A DNA stretch of 64,000 bases from Clostridium estertheticum subsp. estertheticum (GTDB lineage Bacteria; Bacillota; Clostridia; Clostridiales; Clostridiaceae), in assembly GCF_001877035.1 (NCBI RefSeq), contig NZ_CP015756.1:1665001-1729000 (forward strand), read 5' to 3'. Below are positions 1 to 7,673 of this stretch, piece after piece. Position 1 is the first letter of the stretch. Each line of letters begins with the position of its first letter. The notes under the pieces were generated by a model, which saw only the letters and a program-made list of their open reading frames with translations, ran no database searches and had not been told where the DNA came from. A program made the position numbers and the translations under genes.

Positions 1-236
1 GATGCAGGTGGAAACTCTTTTGTTACAATTTATAATTGAATTTCATTTTGTAAATAGCAACTACTTTTATACTATTAGCAATGTAAATTCCATATAAAAA
101 TAAATATAGGATTCTTAGTTCTATTTATGCGTCCAACATAAGTGTAATCTAAAACAAAATATATCGAAGATATATTACGGGAACAGTGTTAAATTTTAAG
201 TGCTATTAGTTTTATTGTAAGGAATATTGGATATAG
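1..236. other. Window edge, mostly non-coding
   Basis: Frame 1 of the + strand is open from base 1 to a TGA at 37-39 (ending ...SFVTIYN). It could be the last codons of a gene that begins outside the window, but 12 codons cannot prove that. The rest of the stretch is AT-rich, with stops in every frame, and I see no gene in it. Confidence 0.3.
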
Positions 237-274
237 AAAAGCTAACCTGTAAAAACTTTTACAGGTTAGCTTTT
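237..274. terminator. Bidirectional intrinsic terminator
   Basis: Two 18-base arms (237-254 and 257-274) are perfect inverse complements with GC-rich cores (GCTAACCTGT / ACAGGTTAGC). Each is flanked by A or T runs. It lies downstream of the minus-strand aldolase gene and of whatever gene ends at the left edge, so it can serve both strands. Confidence 0.85.
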
Positions 275-336
275 TATAAAGAAATTATTTTACAGTGTTT
301 TTTCTAAATAACGATGTATTCCCTCTTAAACTTTAG

Positions 337-1017
337 CTATTTTACGTCTATTGTTGTTTTTCCTATGCCATATACACTTTCCCAATCATTTACGAATTGA
401 TTAACACTCCAATCAGTAAGAGGATGTGCAAGCATTGCATCTAATATCTCTGGATTTACAGTTACAGAGTGACCACCTACAAGAGCCACATTATGTACTT
501 GTTGAACGTTTTTAAAAGAAGCAGCTAAAACTTTAGCATCTATATCATATTGATCAAATAATTGAACGATTTGAGCCACAACAGAAACTCCATCACCACT
601 AATATTATCTATTCTATTAACATAAGGAGCAACAAAGGAAGCTCCAGCCACTGCTGCAATAAGAGCTTGCTGGGCTGTGAAAATTGCTGTAGCAGTTGTT
701 TTTATACCCTTTTGTTTAAGTATTTTTATTGCTTTTATTCCTTCTGGTATAACAGGAATCTTAACATAAAGATTTCCACCAATTACACTATTTAAATACT
801 CAGCTTCTTGGACCATTTTTTCAGCAGTTAGGCTAACCGCTTGCACATGAAGCATTGACTCAGCACCTATAATTTTTCTTATACCTTTTAAAATAACTAA
901 AAAATTTTTGTTTTCTTTAGAAATAATTGTTGGATTAGTAGTAACTCCCGCCATAGGGTAGAAATTGTAAGCCTTTTCTATAGCCTCTAAATTTGCAGTA
1001 TCTATTATATATAACAT
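337..1017 (-). CDS. fsa: Fructose-6-phosphate aldolase / transaldolase family protein (FSA-like)
   Basis: A class I (Schiff-base) aldolase of the small transaldolase/FSA family; cytosolic. FSA-type enzymes cleave or form ketose phosphates using dihydroxyacetone or hydroxyacetone and glyceraldehyde-3-P. Visible motifs are the N-terminal GVTTNPTI, the catalytic-lysine strand LYVKIPV, APYVNRIDNISGDG and KVLAASFKN, all closely matching E. coli FsaA as I remember it. Length is about 226 residues against about 220 for the family. I place the start at 1017 (MLYIIDTANLEAI) because AAGGAG then has an 8-base spacing; an in-frame ATG at 1023 sits too close to it. It is third in an apparent operon after the glycyl radical enzyme and its activase, with a 125-base gap. 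In E. coli the same three genes sit together, which suggests the aldolase cleaves the product of the radical enzyme. Confidence 0.9.
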   Translation of the reverse strand: MLYIIDTANLEAIEKAYNFYPMAGVTTNPTIISKENKNFLVILKGIRKIIGAESMLHVQAVSLTAEKMVQEAEYLNSVIGGNLYVKIPVIPEGIKAIKILKQKGIKTTATAIFTAQQALIAAVAGASFVAPYVNRIDNISGDGVSVVAQIVQLFDQYDIDAKVLAASFKNVQQVHNVALVGGHSVTVNPEILDAMLAHPLTDWSVNQFVNDWESVYGIGKTTIDVK

Positions 1018-1148
1018 ATACATTTCTCCTTTATTTTATAATTTGATTTTATAATTTGATTTAAGCATTTTACGATTCCATCTTTTGACTCTGAAAACTT
1101 TAGTCCATAACTTTTAATTTTATTAGTACATAGTCTATATCTCTATAA

Positions 1149-1973
1149 TTACAAACCACCAACTACCACATTAAGATCATTATTTCTCATTTCATTTGCT
1201 ATCTTTTCTATTGATTCGGGGGTAGGAATGTCTATATTATTAAGTTTATAATCTAAATTTAACAATTTATATTTATTACTTCCATACTGATGAAAAGGTA
1301 AAAGGTGAATTTCAGTAAGATTTAAACTTTTAACAAAGGCAATTATCTCTTTTATATTTTCATCATCTGCTGTATACCCTGGTATTAGAGGCACTCTAGG
1401 TATAATTTTTTTATGCATTTTCACCAAGGTTTTAATATTATTCTTTATTAGATTTATATCTGACCCCAGTATTAGTTTAGCTTTCTCTTTATTCATTATT
1501 TTAAGATCAAATAAGATTAAATCTAAATAGGTTGCTAGTTCAATGAGATTTTGGGTACTACCCTGTCCACTAGTTTCAATTGCAGTATTTATACCTAGAC
1601 TTTTCAGCTGCTTAAGTAACTCTATTGCAAAGGCGCTTTGAGATAAAACTTCACCACCTGAAAGGGTTACCCCTCCTTTAGAAGTACGGTAGAAAATCAT
1701 ATCCTTCTGAACCTCTGTAACAACTTCCTCTACGGTCATATATTTACCAAATTGAGTAATTGCACCTGTTGGGCATTCATCTACATCGAAGCTACAGTGC
1801 TGGCAGTGGATGCATTTACTTTCCATTTTCACTGTTTGAGGCTGGAAGCTTATAGATTCAGGGTTACTACACCAAGGGCATTTAAGAGGACATCCCTTAA
1901 AAAATACAATTGTTCTAATTCCTGAGCCATCATGCAAGGAATATCTTTGAATATTTAGTATTAATGCTTTCAT
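1149..1973 (-). CDS. Glycyl radical enzyme activating enzyme (radical SAM)
   Basis: Uses S-adenosylmethionine and a 4Fe-4S cluster to place the glycyl radical on the neighbouring enzyme (1985-4285). The radical-SAM cluster motif CPLKCPWC lies at about residues 28-35, after the GSGIRT stretch typical of PflA-type activases. A second Cys-rich segment (CIHCQHC, then CPTGAI at about residues 55-70) marks the ferredoxin-like insert found in activases of the non-PFL glycyl radical enzymes. TLSGGEVL and the later strands complete a partial TIM barrel; 274 residues is usual. Its ribosome binding site (AGGAAG) overlaps the stop region of the upstream glycyl radical gene, so the two are probably translationally coupled. 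The exact substrate partner is inferred from adjacency only. Confidence 0.92.
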   Translation of the reverse strand: MKALILNIQRYSLHDGSGIRTIVFFKGCPLKCPWCSNPESISFQPQTVKMESKCIHCQHCSFDVDECPTGAITQFGKYMTVEEVVTEVQKDMIFYRTSKGGVTLSGGEVLSQSAFAIELLKQLKSLGINTAIETSGQGSTQNLIELATYLDLILFDLKIMNKEKAKLILGSDINLIKNNIKTLVKMHKKIIPRVPLIPGYTADDENIKEIIAFVKSLNLTEIHLLPFHQYGSNKYKLLNLDYKLNNIDIPTPESIEKIANEMRNNDLNVVVGGL

Positions 1974-1984
1974 CTAATCACTTC

Positions 1985-4285
1985 CTATAAATTATGCTGG
2001 GTTCTTCTTATGATATCATCTTGAATTTCACGGCTTAGTTCTATAAAGAAAGCACTATAACCCGCTACTCGTATAACAAGGCCCTTATAATCATTTGGAC
2101 TTGCCTGAGCGCTTTTCAAAGTTTCAACGGAAACCACGTTAAATTGTATATGCTGTATTTTTAGCTTCATAAAGGCATATAGAAAATCACATAATTTATG
2201 GATACCTTCCTCGCCCTCTAGAGTTTTAGGACTAAACTTAACATTTAATAGACTTCCATTTGTTGTTAAGTAGTTATCTAACTTGCTTACGCTTTTTAGT
2301 ACTGCAGTAGGCCCAAGCACATCTCGACCAACCATAGGGGATAATCCGCCATCTGCAAGCTGTTCTCCGGATTTACGTCCATCAGGAGTAGCACCTACAG
2401 ATTTTCCAAGGGGAATATGAGCTGATACTGTGTAAGAGCCAGGTACAAAGGTTCCACCTCTAGGCGTTATATGTTGCTCTACAGTTTTTGAGTAGTATCT
2501 AAGAATATCAGAACTAAGATTATCTACTTCATCATTATCATTTCCGAATTTATCATATTTATTAATCAAGCGAACCCTAAGTTTTTCATGCTCTACGCCT
2601 TGAAAATTACTATCTAAAGCATCTACTAGATCCTTTAAAGAAATTCTTTTCTCTTCGAATACAATCTTTTTTAGAGCATAAAGAGAATCGCTCAAATTTG
2701 CTATACCAATACATTGTACACCGGAAAAATTGTATTTTGCGCCACCATAGGTTACATCTTTTCCAGTCGCTAAGCAATTATCAATAAAACATGAAAGTAA
2801 GGGAATAGGTGCAAATTCTTTATGGGAAGTATCTACTATATTTGAGCCTTCTACCATAAGCTTCACATATTTATTGATATTTGTTTTTATATTTTGAATT
2901 ATTTCATCGAAGGTAATATTTTCATCGTTTTTATTTTCTCTTAAGGAAATCTCCATTATCTTTAGTAAGTTAAAAAGTGCTATATCATGTAGGCCGTAAG
3001 TTTTTCCAGGAAGTGAAAGTTCAACACAACCAACCACAGAATAATCCCTTGAATCCTCTAAACTAACACCTCTGTTTAAAAATCCTGGAACTATTACTTC
3101 ATCGTTAAATATTTGAGGTATTCCTGTACCAAGTCTTATTGTTTCAGCAGTTTTCTTTAAAAAAGCTAGCTCTATAAGTTCATTTACACGTACACCCAAA
3201 TTTGGTTGGGGAAGTCGGATATCTTGATAGGTATCTAGGGCAAGATAAGATAAACTATTAACTGCAGAGCGTCCGCTTTGTGTAAGTCCTCCAAGGGTTA
3301 TAGTATAACCAGTTGGGAAACCAGCAAAGTAGGTAGCACTATTACTACTTCTAATTAAAACTACATCATTAGTTTTAATCCATAAACAGGTTAAAGTTTC
3401 TCTTAGAATTTCCTTAGTTATTCCATTCTTAAGGTCATTTTCATAAAAATGGTACATATATTTATCAAAACCACCAAGAGACAAGGAACTAGCATTTGAT
3501 TCATATTGTAGAATCACAGATAAAAACCATAATAGTTGACAAGCCTCATAAAAGTTTTCAGGTTTTTCTGAAGAAATTTTTGTTGAAATTCTGGCAATTT
3601 CTAAAAGTTCAGCTTGTCTTATCTTGTTAGGTTCTCCATCAGCACTTAGTTTTGCTAGAGCCGCATATCTTAAAATATGTGTTTGAGAAGCTTTTAGTGT
3701 AATTATCGAAGCTTGATAGAAGTCGTTACCTGGGTGTTCTTTAGATAGTAATAATGTTTCATTTACTATCTGACCTAAACCACTGTTTAATAATTTCTCA
3801 AAATTAGGAATTATATGTCCTTGACCTTTATCAGTTTGATTGAGTTTAAAAATATCTAAATCGGAAGGAACCCGAACTTCAGGAGTAAGTCTTTTGTTTA
3901 TATAGTCTTTTAAGGATTTACCTACCCAATAAGGATAAAGAACTTCTCTATAAATCTTCTTATCATCATCTGATATAAAAAAGGGGTCTTGCGGTCTACT
4001 TTCTAATGTATCAAGTTCATCATTAATCCAGTAGGGATCCATTTCAGGAGAAATGATCCCACTCCTAGGTTTTGTTGTTCTATTACCAACTATAAGTTCT
4101 TCTTCTCTTATAGATATTTGAACATTGCCCAGTATGTGGGCGGTTGCTTTTGCCCGCCTAATAAGTGAACTTTGGCCTTCTGTTTCTTTATAGCTTTCTG
4201 TATATAGCAGGGCCCTTTCAAGAGATACTTCTCTTTTATTTTCAAAAAGTTGGTTTTTAAGTTTTTGAATTCTATCACTAGTCAA
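1985..4285 (-). CDS. Glycyl radical enzyme, PflD/YbiW type
   Basis: A strictly anaerobic radical enzyme of 766 residues. The C-terminal glycyl radical loop RVAGYSAFF lies at about residue 740 and the active-site cysteine is in VVGCVEL at about residue 420. The Glu two positions after the Cys (GCVE) is shared by dehydratase- or lyase-type members and differs from pyruvate formate-lyase, which has Cys-Cys. The start is a TTG at 4285 with GGAGG six bases upstream; the nearby ATG runs at once into a stop. Context (activase, FSA-like aldolase, DeoR regulator) matches the E. coli ybiW cluster. That enzyme has been reported to open 1,5-anhydroglucitol-6-phosphate to 1-deoxyfructose-6-phosphate for cleavage by FSA. 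I infer the same role here from gene order, not from active-site proof; glycerol- or propanediol-type dehydration is the alternative. Confidence 0.9.
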   Translation of the reverse strand: MTSDRIQKLKNQLFENKREVSLERALLYTESYKETEGQSSLIRRAKATAHILGNVQISIREEELIVGNRTTKPRSGIISPEMDPYWINDELDTLESRPQDPFFISDDDKKIYREVLYPYWVGKSLKDYINKRLTPEVRVPSDLDIFKLNQTDKGQGHIIPNFEKLLNSGLGQIVNETLLLSKEHPGNDFYQASIITLKASQTHILRYAALAKLSADGEPNKIRQAELLEIARISTKISSEKPENFYEACQLLWFLSVILQYESNASSLSLGGFDKYMYHFYENDLKNGITKEILRETLTCLWIKTNDVVLIRSSNSATYFAGFPTGYTITLGGLTQSGRSAVNSLSYLALDTYQDIRLPQPNLGVRVNELIELAFLKKTAETIRLGTGIPQIFNDEVIVPGFLNRGVSLEDSRDYSVVGCVELSLPGKTYGLHDIALFNLLKIMEISLRENKNDENITFDEIIQNIKTNINKYVKLMVEGSNIVDTSHKEFAPIPLLSCFIDNCLATGKDVTYGGAKYNFSGVQCIGIANLSDSLYALKKIVFEEKRISLKDLVDALDSNFQGVEHEKLRVRLINKYDKFGNDNDEVDNLSSDILRYYSKTVEQHITPRGGTFVPGSYTVSAHIPLGKSVGATPDGRKSGEQLADGGLSPMVGRDVLGPTAVLKSVSKLDNYLTTNGSLLNVKFSPKTLEGEEGIHKLCDFLYAFMKLKIQHIQFNVVSVETLKSAQASPNDYKGLVIRVAGYSAFFIELSREIQDDIIRRTQHNL

Positions 4286-4310
4286 AGCATACCTCCATTT
4301 TTATTTTTAA

Positions 4311-4380
4311 AATTGTTGTTTATTGTTTTGTCTTAAAAGGATTATTATTTGTTATTGTTGTGTATTGTTTGTTCTTATTG
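4311..4380. promoter_or_regulatory. Divergent promoter with TATTGTTT-like repeats (probable DeoR operator)
   Basis: Between the divergent radical-enzyme and DeoR genes lie repeated TATTGTTNTG-like units at 4321, 4353 and 4363; the last two are exactly 10 bp (one helical turn) apart. A TATAAT (4380-4385) lies just beyond. DeoR-family repressors commonly bind tandem repeats in their own divergent promoters, so this is the likely operator. The assignment to the neighbouring DeoR is inference. Confidence 0.6.
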
Positions 4381-4480
4381 TATAATTAAATTAAGAAAAA
4401 TTCAATACTTAATTTAAAATTTAAAAAAATATTTAAGGCATAATATATGTGTACATTCTAAAGGGTAAGGTGGAGAGGAT

Positions 4481-5242
4481 ATGTTTGTGGAGGAAAGAGT
4501 AGAAAAGATTATTAAACTATTAAATGAAAATCAAAAGGTAGTTGTAAAGGAACTAAGCAAAAAGTTCAATGTAACAGAGGATTGCATAAGAAAAGATTTA
4601 AAAGCCTTAGAAAAACAAGGAATAATTAAAAGAACTTATGGAGGCGGAGTATTAAGTAGGAAGTCTGCTCCACATAATGATATTTTAATTAGGAAGAATA
4701 TTAATTTAGAGGAAAAATTAAAAATTGCAGAAAAGGCTTTTGAACTTATACAGCCAAGTGAAACGATTTTTTTGGATATATCATCCACAAATATGCTAAT
4801 TGCTGAGAAAATTGCAAAAGGCAATAAAAAACTATTAGTTATAACTAATATGATTGATATTTTTAGAACTTTTTCAAAATGTGATCATGTAGAAGTAATA
4901 GGGACTGGCGGAGTGTTTGACAAAGAATTAAATGGATTTGTAGGATCAACAGCTATTGAGAATATATCTAGGCACAAAGTAAATCGAGCCTTTATAGGTA
5001 GCTGTGGAGTGAATATGTTTGACAAAAGTATTACAACTTTTGATGTGGAAGATGGTAATACAAAAAAAGCTATTATTTGCTCAGGAAAAAAAGTTTATCT
5101 AGTTATGGAAAGTAAGAAATTTTATTATGATGGGACATATAAATTTGCAGATATATATGATATAGATGCAATTATTGTAGATGAAAAGCCAGATGAGAAA
5201 ATTTGTAGAGAACTAGAAAAAATAAACGTAGACTTAATTTAA
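4481..5242 (+). CDS. DeoR-family transcriptional regulator
   Basis: A 253-residue sugar-phosphate-responsive repressor. The N-terminal winged helix-turn-helix (about residues 4-60) contains VKELSKKFNVTEDCIRKDL and the RTYGGGV wing that is diagnostic of DeoR proteins. The C-terminal half is the ribose-5-P-isomerase-like sensor domain, with FLDISSTN, VITNMIDI, GTGGVFD and the conserved AFIGSCGV stretch. It is divergent from the radical-enzyme operon across a 195-bp intergenic region carrying repeated operator-like units, so it most likely represses that operon and itself, with a phosphorylated sugar as inducer. The start ATG at 4481 follows a GGTGGAGAGG purine run. Confidence 0.93.
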   Translation: MFVEERVEKIIKLLNENQKVVVKELSKKFNVTEDCIRKDLKALEKQGIIKRTYGGGVLSRKSAPHNDILIRKNINLEEKLKIAEKAFELIQPSETIFLDISSTNMLIAEKIAKGNKKLLVITNMIDIFRTFSKCDHVEVIGTGGVFDKELNGFVGSTAIENISRHKVNRAFIGSCGVNMFDKSITTFDVEDGNTKKAIICSGKKVYLVMESKKFYYDGTYKFADIYDIDAIIVDEKPDEKICRELEKINVDLI

Positions 5243-5263
5243 ATTAGACAAAAAAGCCATTAG

Positions 5264-5294
5264 AGAAGGTGTAATAGTATTTATTGCGCCTTCT
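5264..5294 (+). terminator. Hairpin after the DeoR gene
   Basis: The arms AGAAGGTGTAATA and TTATTGCGCCTTCT pair around a GTAT loop 20 bases after the DeoR stop. The following T run is short, so termination may be weak. Confidence 0.5.
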
Positions 5295-5430
5295 TCAGGA
5301 GTTTGTGGAAAAATCAAAAATTTGCATAGTGAGATTAAAAGAACCTATTATTAAGGTAGAAACTCACCTAAACAGTAAAAAATAAAATTGATTTTAAAAA
5401 TATAAAAGTGGCAATGGTTGAGTTACAAAT

Positions 5431-5830
5431 TAGTAAACACGCCCTTAGTGGTATATGGTTAAACAACTATTAAGTATAAGGGGATTAGAAAGAGGGATGC
5501 GTGAAGTATGATGGATAAAGTTGATATTGTTACTAAAGATATAATAACTAGTGATTCCATCCAATTTAAAGAGGCCACGCTAGATTATGATTCAAACTGC
5601 TCTACAGGAGATATGGATTATTTATTACCTAAATTAGCGGCCTCATTAAGAAAAGCAAAGACTATAGATATGGCGGTAGGATTTTTAATGGAATCAGGAG
5701 TGAAATTGCTTATAAATGATTTAAAGCAGGTGGCGCAAAGTGGTGTACGTATAAGAATATTAACAGGAAATTATCTTAATATAACTCAACCTCAAGCTTT
5801 ATTTTTAGTAAAGGAAGCACTAGGGGATAA
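5431..5830 (+). repeat. 400-bp direct repeat, copy 1
   Basis: Bases 5431-5830 match 7274-7673 collinearly, base for base in length (400 each), with only scattered substitutions. The repeat covers 77 bases of upstream sequence (including a TAGTAAAYACGCC start) and the first ~108 codons of the PLD-helicase gene. Homology stops abruptly after GGGGATAA. The two copies flank the DUF1016 nuclease gene. Confidence 0.9.
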
Positions 5831-5864
5831 TGATATGATTAAAAGACTTAGACAGAAAGCATAA
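5508..5864 (+). pseudogene. Truncated N-terminal copy of the PLD-helicase gene
   Basis: 118 codons. The first ~108 are almost identical to the start of the 832-residue helicase at 7351 (both begin M-x-DKVDIVTKD and run to VKEALGD). The frame then leaves homology and ends after 11 unrelated residues. The piece contains only the beginning of the PLD-like domain, up to the RILTGNYLNITQ strand, and lacks the catalytic HPK...S/N motif and the whole helicase. It is most simply the broken end of a segmental duplication. Whether a short protein is still made is unknown; the upstream sequence, including the start region, is preserved. Confidence 0.85.
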
Positions 5865-6035
5865 AAGAATTCGGTGTTAAAATGGAACAGGACCATGTCG
5901 GCTTGCCTGTTTTATAAAGAAGAGTATAATTCTAAGTAAATGTGCAATAAAACAAAAAAAATAATATATAGAACTATTTAGTCAGGTGATTAACAATCTG
6001 ATTTGTATTGATATCTAAATTAAGGAAGTGGTACT

Positions 6036-7082
6036 ATGAGTAACCTTATTAATACTGAAAATTTAAAGCTTTTATATAAAGAAATAAGTAAGGCAATTGG
6101 TGATAGTAAAAAAAATGTAGTTATGGCGGTAAATTCTGAAATGGTAATTTTATATTGGAATATAGGTAAAATTATTAAAACAGAAATATTGCAAAGTGCA
6201 AAAGCTGAGTATGGTAAATCAGTAATTAGCGATTTAAGCAAAGAGTTAACTAAAGATTATGGCAAAGGATATAGTCAAAGAAATTTATTTAATATGGTAA
6301 GATTCTTTGAAGTTTTTTCTAATCAACAAACTTTGCAGACACTGTCTGCAAAATTGTCATGGTCTCATTTTGTGAAATTGTTCTATATAGAAGATGCTCT
6401 AAAAAGAGAATTCTATATAACTATGTGTAATAATGAACATTGGAGTGTAAGAACATTAACGGATAGAATAAACTCTATGCTATACGAAAGAACCGCAATA
6501 TCTAAAAAGCCAGAACTAACAATTGTAAATGATTTAAAACAACTAAGTGAGGAAAATAAGATGACAACAGATTTGTTTTTCCGAGATCCTTATGTATTAG
6601 ATTTTTTAGAGTTACATGATACATATTCTGAAAAAGATATTGAAAATGCAATACTTACTGAGCTCGAAAAATTTATTTTAGAAATGGGAAGAGATTTTGC
6701 ATTTCTAGGTAGACAAGTAAGAATAACTATAGGCAATAAGGATTATTTTATTGATTTGTTGTTTTACCATAGGAAATTGAGACGACTGGTGTTAATAGAA
6801 TTAAAATTAGGAGAATTTTTACCGGAACATAAGGGTCAGGTAGAATTATATCTAAGGTGGCTTCAAAAAAATGAGATGAATGAGGGAGAAAACTCACCAG
6901 TGGCTATAATTCTATGTGCAAGTAAAAGTGATGAAGAAATAGAATTACTTGAAGTTGATAAAAGTGGAATACATGTTGCACAATATTTAACACAGCTACC
7001 GCCTAAAGAATTATTTCAAGAAAAATTACATAAGGCTATAGAAAGAGCCAAAGAAAAATTTGAGGCAAATACGTTAGAATAA
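6036..7082 (+). CDS. DUF1016 (YhcG-type) PD-(D/E)XK nuclease-domain protein
   Basis: 348 residues. The N-terminal DUF1016 part carries the typical VNSEMVILYWNIGKII and SQRNLFNMVRFFE segments, plus LSAKLSWSHF at about residue 105. The C-terminal part is a restriction-like nuclease fold, with IDLLFYHRKL and the ExK strand LVLIELK at about residues 238-256, then GQVELYLRWL. The family is often found in defence islands and beside restriction systems; its exact action is not settled. It is placed between the truncated and full copies of the PLD-helicase gene, with its own terminator, so it looks like a cargo gene caught within a duplication. Start ATG 6036 follows GGAAGTGG. Confidence 0.88.
   Translation: MSNLINTENLKLLYKEISKAIGDSKKNVVMAVNSEMVILYWNIGKIIKTEILQSAKAEYGKSVISDLSKELTKDYGKGYSQRNLFNMVRFFEVFSNQQTLQTLSAKLSWSHFVKLFYIEDALKREFYITMCNNEHWSVRTLTDRINSMLYERTAISKKPELTIVNDLKQLSEENKMTTDLFFRDPYVLDFLELHDTYSEKDIENAILTELEKFILEMGRDFAFLGRQVRITIGNKDYFIDLLFYHRKLRRLVLIELKLGEFLPEHKGQVELYLRWLQKNEMNEGENSPVAIILCASKSDEEIELLEVDKSGIHVAQYLTQLPPKELFQEKLHKAIERAKEKFEANTLE
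6332..6352 (+). other. Short perfect inverted repeat inside the DUF1016 gene
   Basis: TTTGCAGACA, one C, then TGTCTGCAAA. This is a 10-bp perfect palindrome within the LQTLSAKL codons. It may be only a coding coincidence. Confidence 0.5.
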
Positions 7083-7149
7083 TTAAACTCAGGACGATGC
7101 TTTCATTAAAAGCAAAGTTTAGAATATATAGAATGAATTTTTGCAAAGG

Positions 7150-7175
7150 CACTTACAAAAATGTAGGTGTTTTTT
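7150..7175 (+). terminator. Intrinsic terminator after the DUF1016 gene
   Basis: Stem CACTTACA / TGTAGGTG with an AAAA-type loop, followed by six T residues (7170-7175). It separates the DUF1016 gene from the promoter of the PLD-helicase gene. Confidence 0.75.
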
Positions 7176-7273
7176 GTACCTAATTGCTAAAGCACGTGCA
7201 ATAGTAGTTTGTATAGAAAATGATTATATGATTTTTGATAAGTAAGTAAATATATACTATAATAAGTATATAT

Positions 7274-7673
7274 TAGTAAATACGCCATTAGTGGCATATG
7301 GTAAAACAACTATTAAGTAGAAAGGCATTTGAAGGAGGCATTAGTGTGGTATGTTGGATAAAGTTGATATTGTTACTAAAGATATAATAACTAGTGATTC
7401 CATCCAATTTAAAGGGGCCATGCTAGATTATGATTCAAACTGCTCTACAGGAGATAAAGATTATTTATTGCCGAAATTAGCGGCCTCATTAAGAAAAGCA
7501 AAGACTATAGATATGGCGGTAGGATTTTTAATGGAATCAGGAGTGAAATTACTTATAAATGATTTAAAGCTGGTGGCGCAAAGTGGTGTACGTATAAGAA
7601 TATTAACAGGAAATTATCTTAATATCACTCAACCTCAAGCTTTATATTTAGTAAAGGAAGCACTAGGGGATAA
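7274..7673 (+). repeat. 400-bp direct repeat, copy 2
   Basis: Second copy of the repeat described at 5431-5830. It contains the native upstream region and the first ~108 codons of the intact helicase gene, so this copy is the probable parent. Confidence 0.9.

Noticed and set aside
562-795. Plus-strand open frame inside the aldolase gene
   Set aside because: Shadow of the well-supported minus-strand FSA gene.
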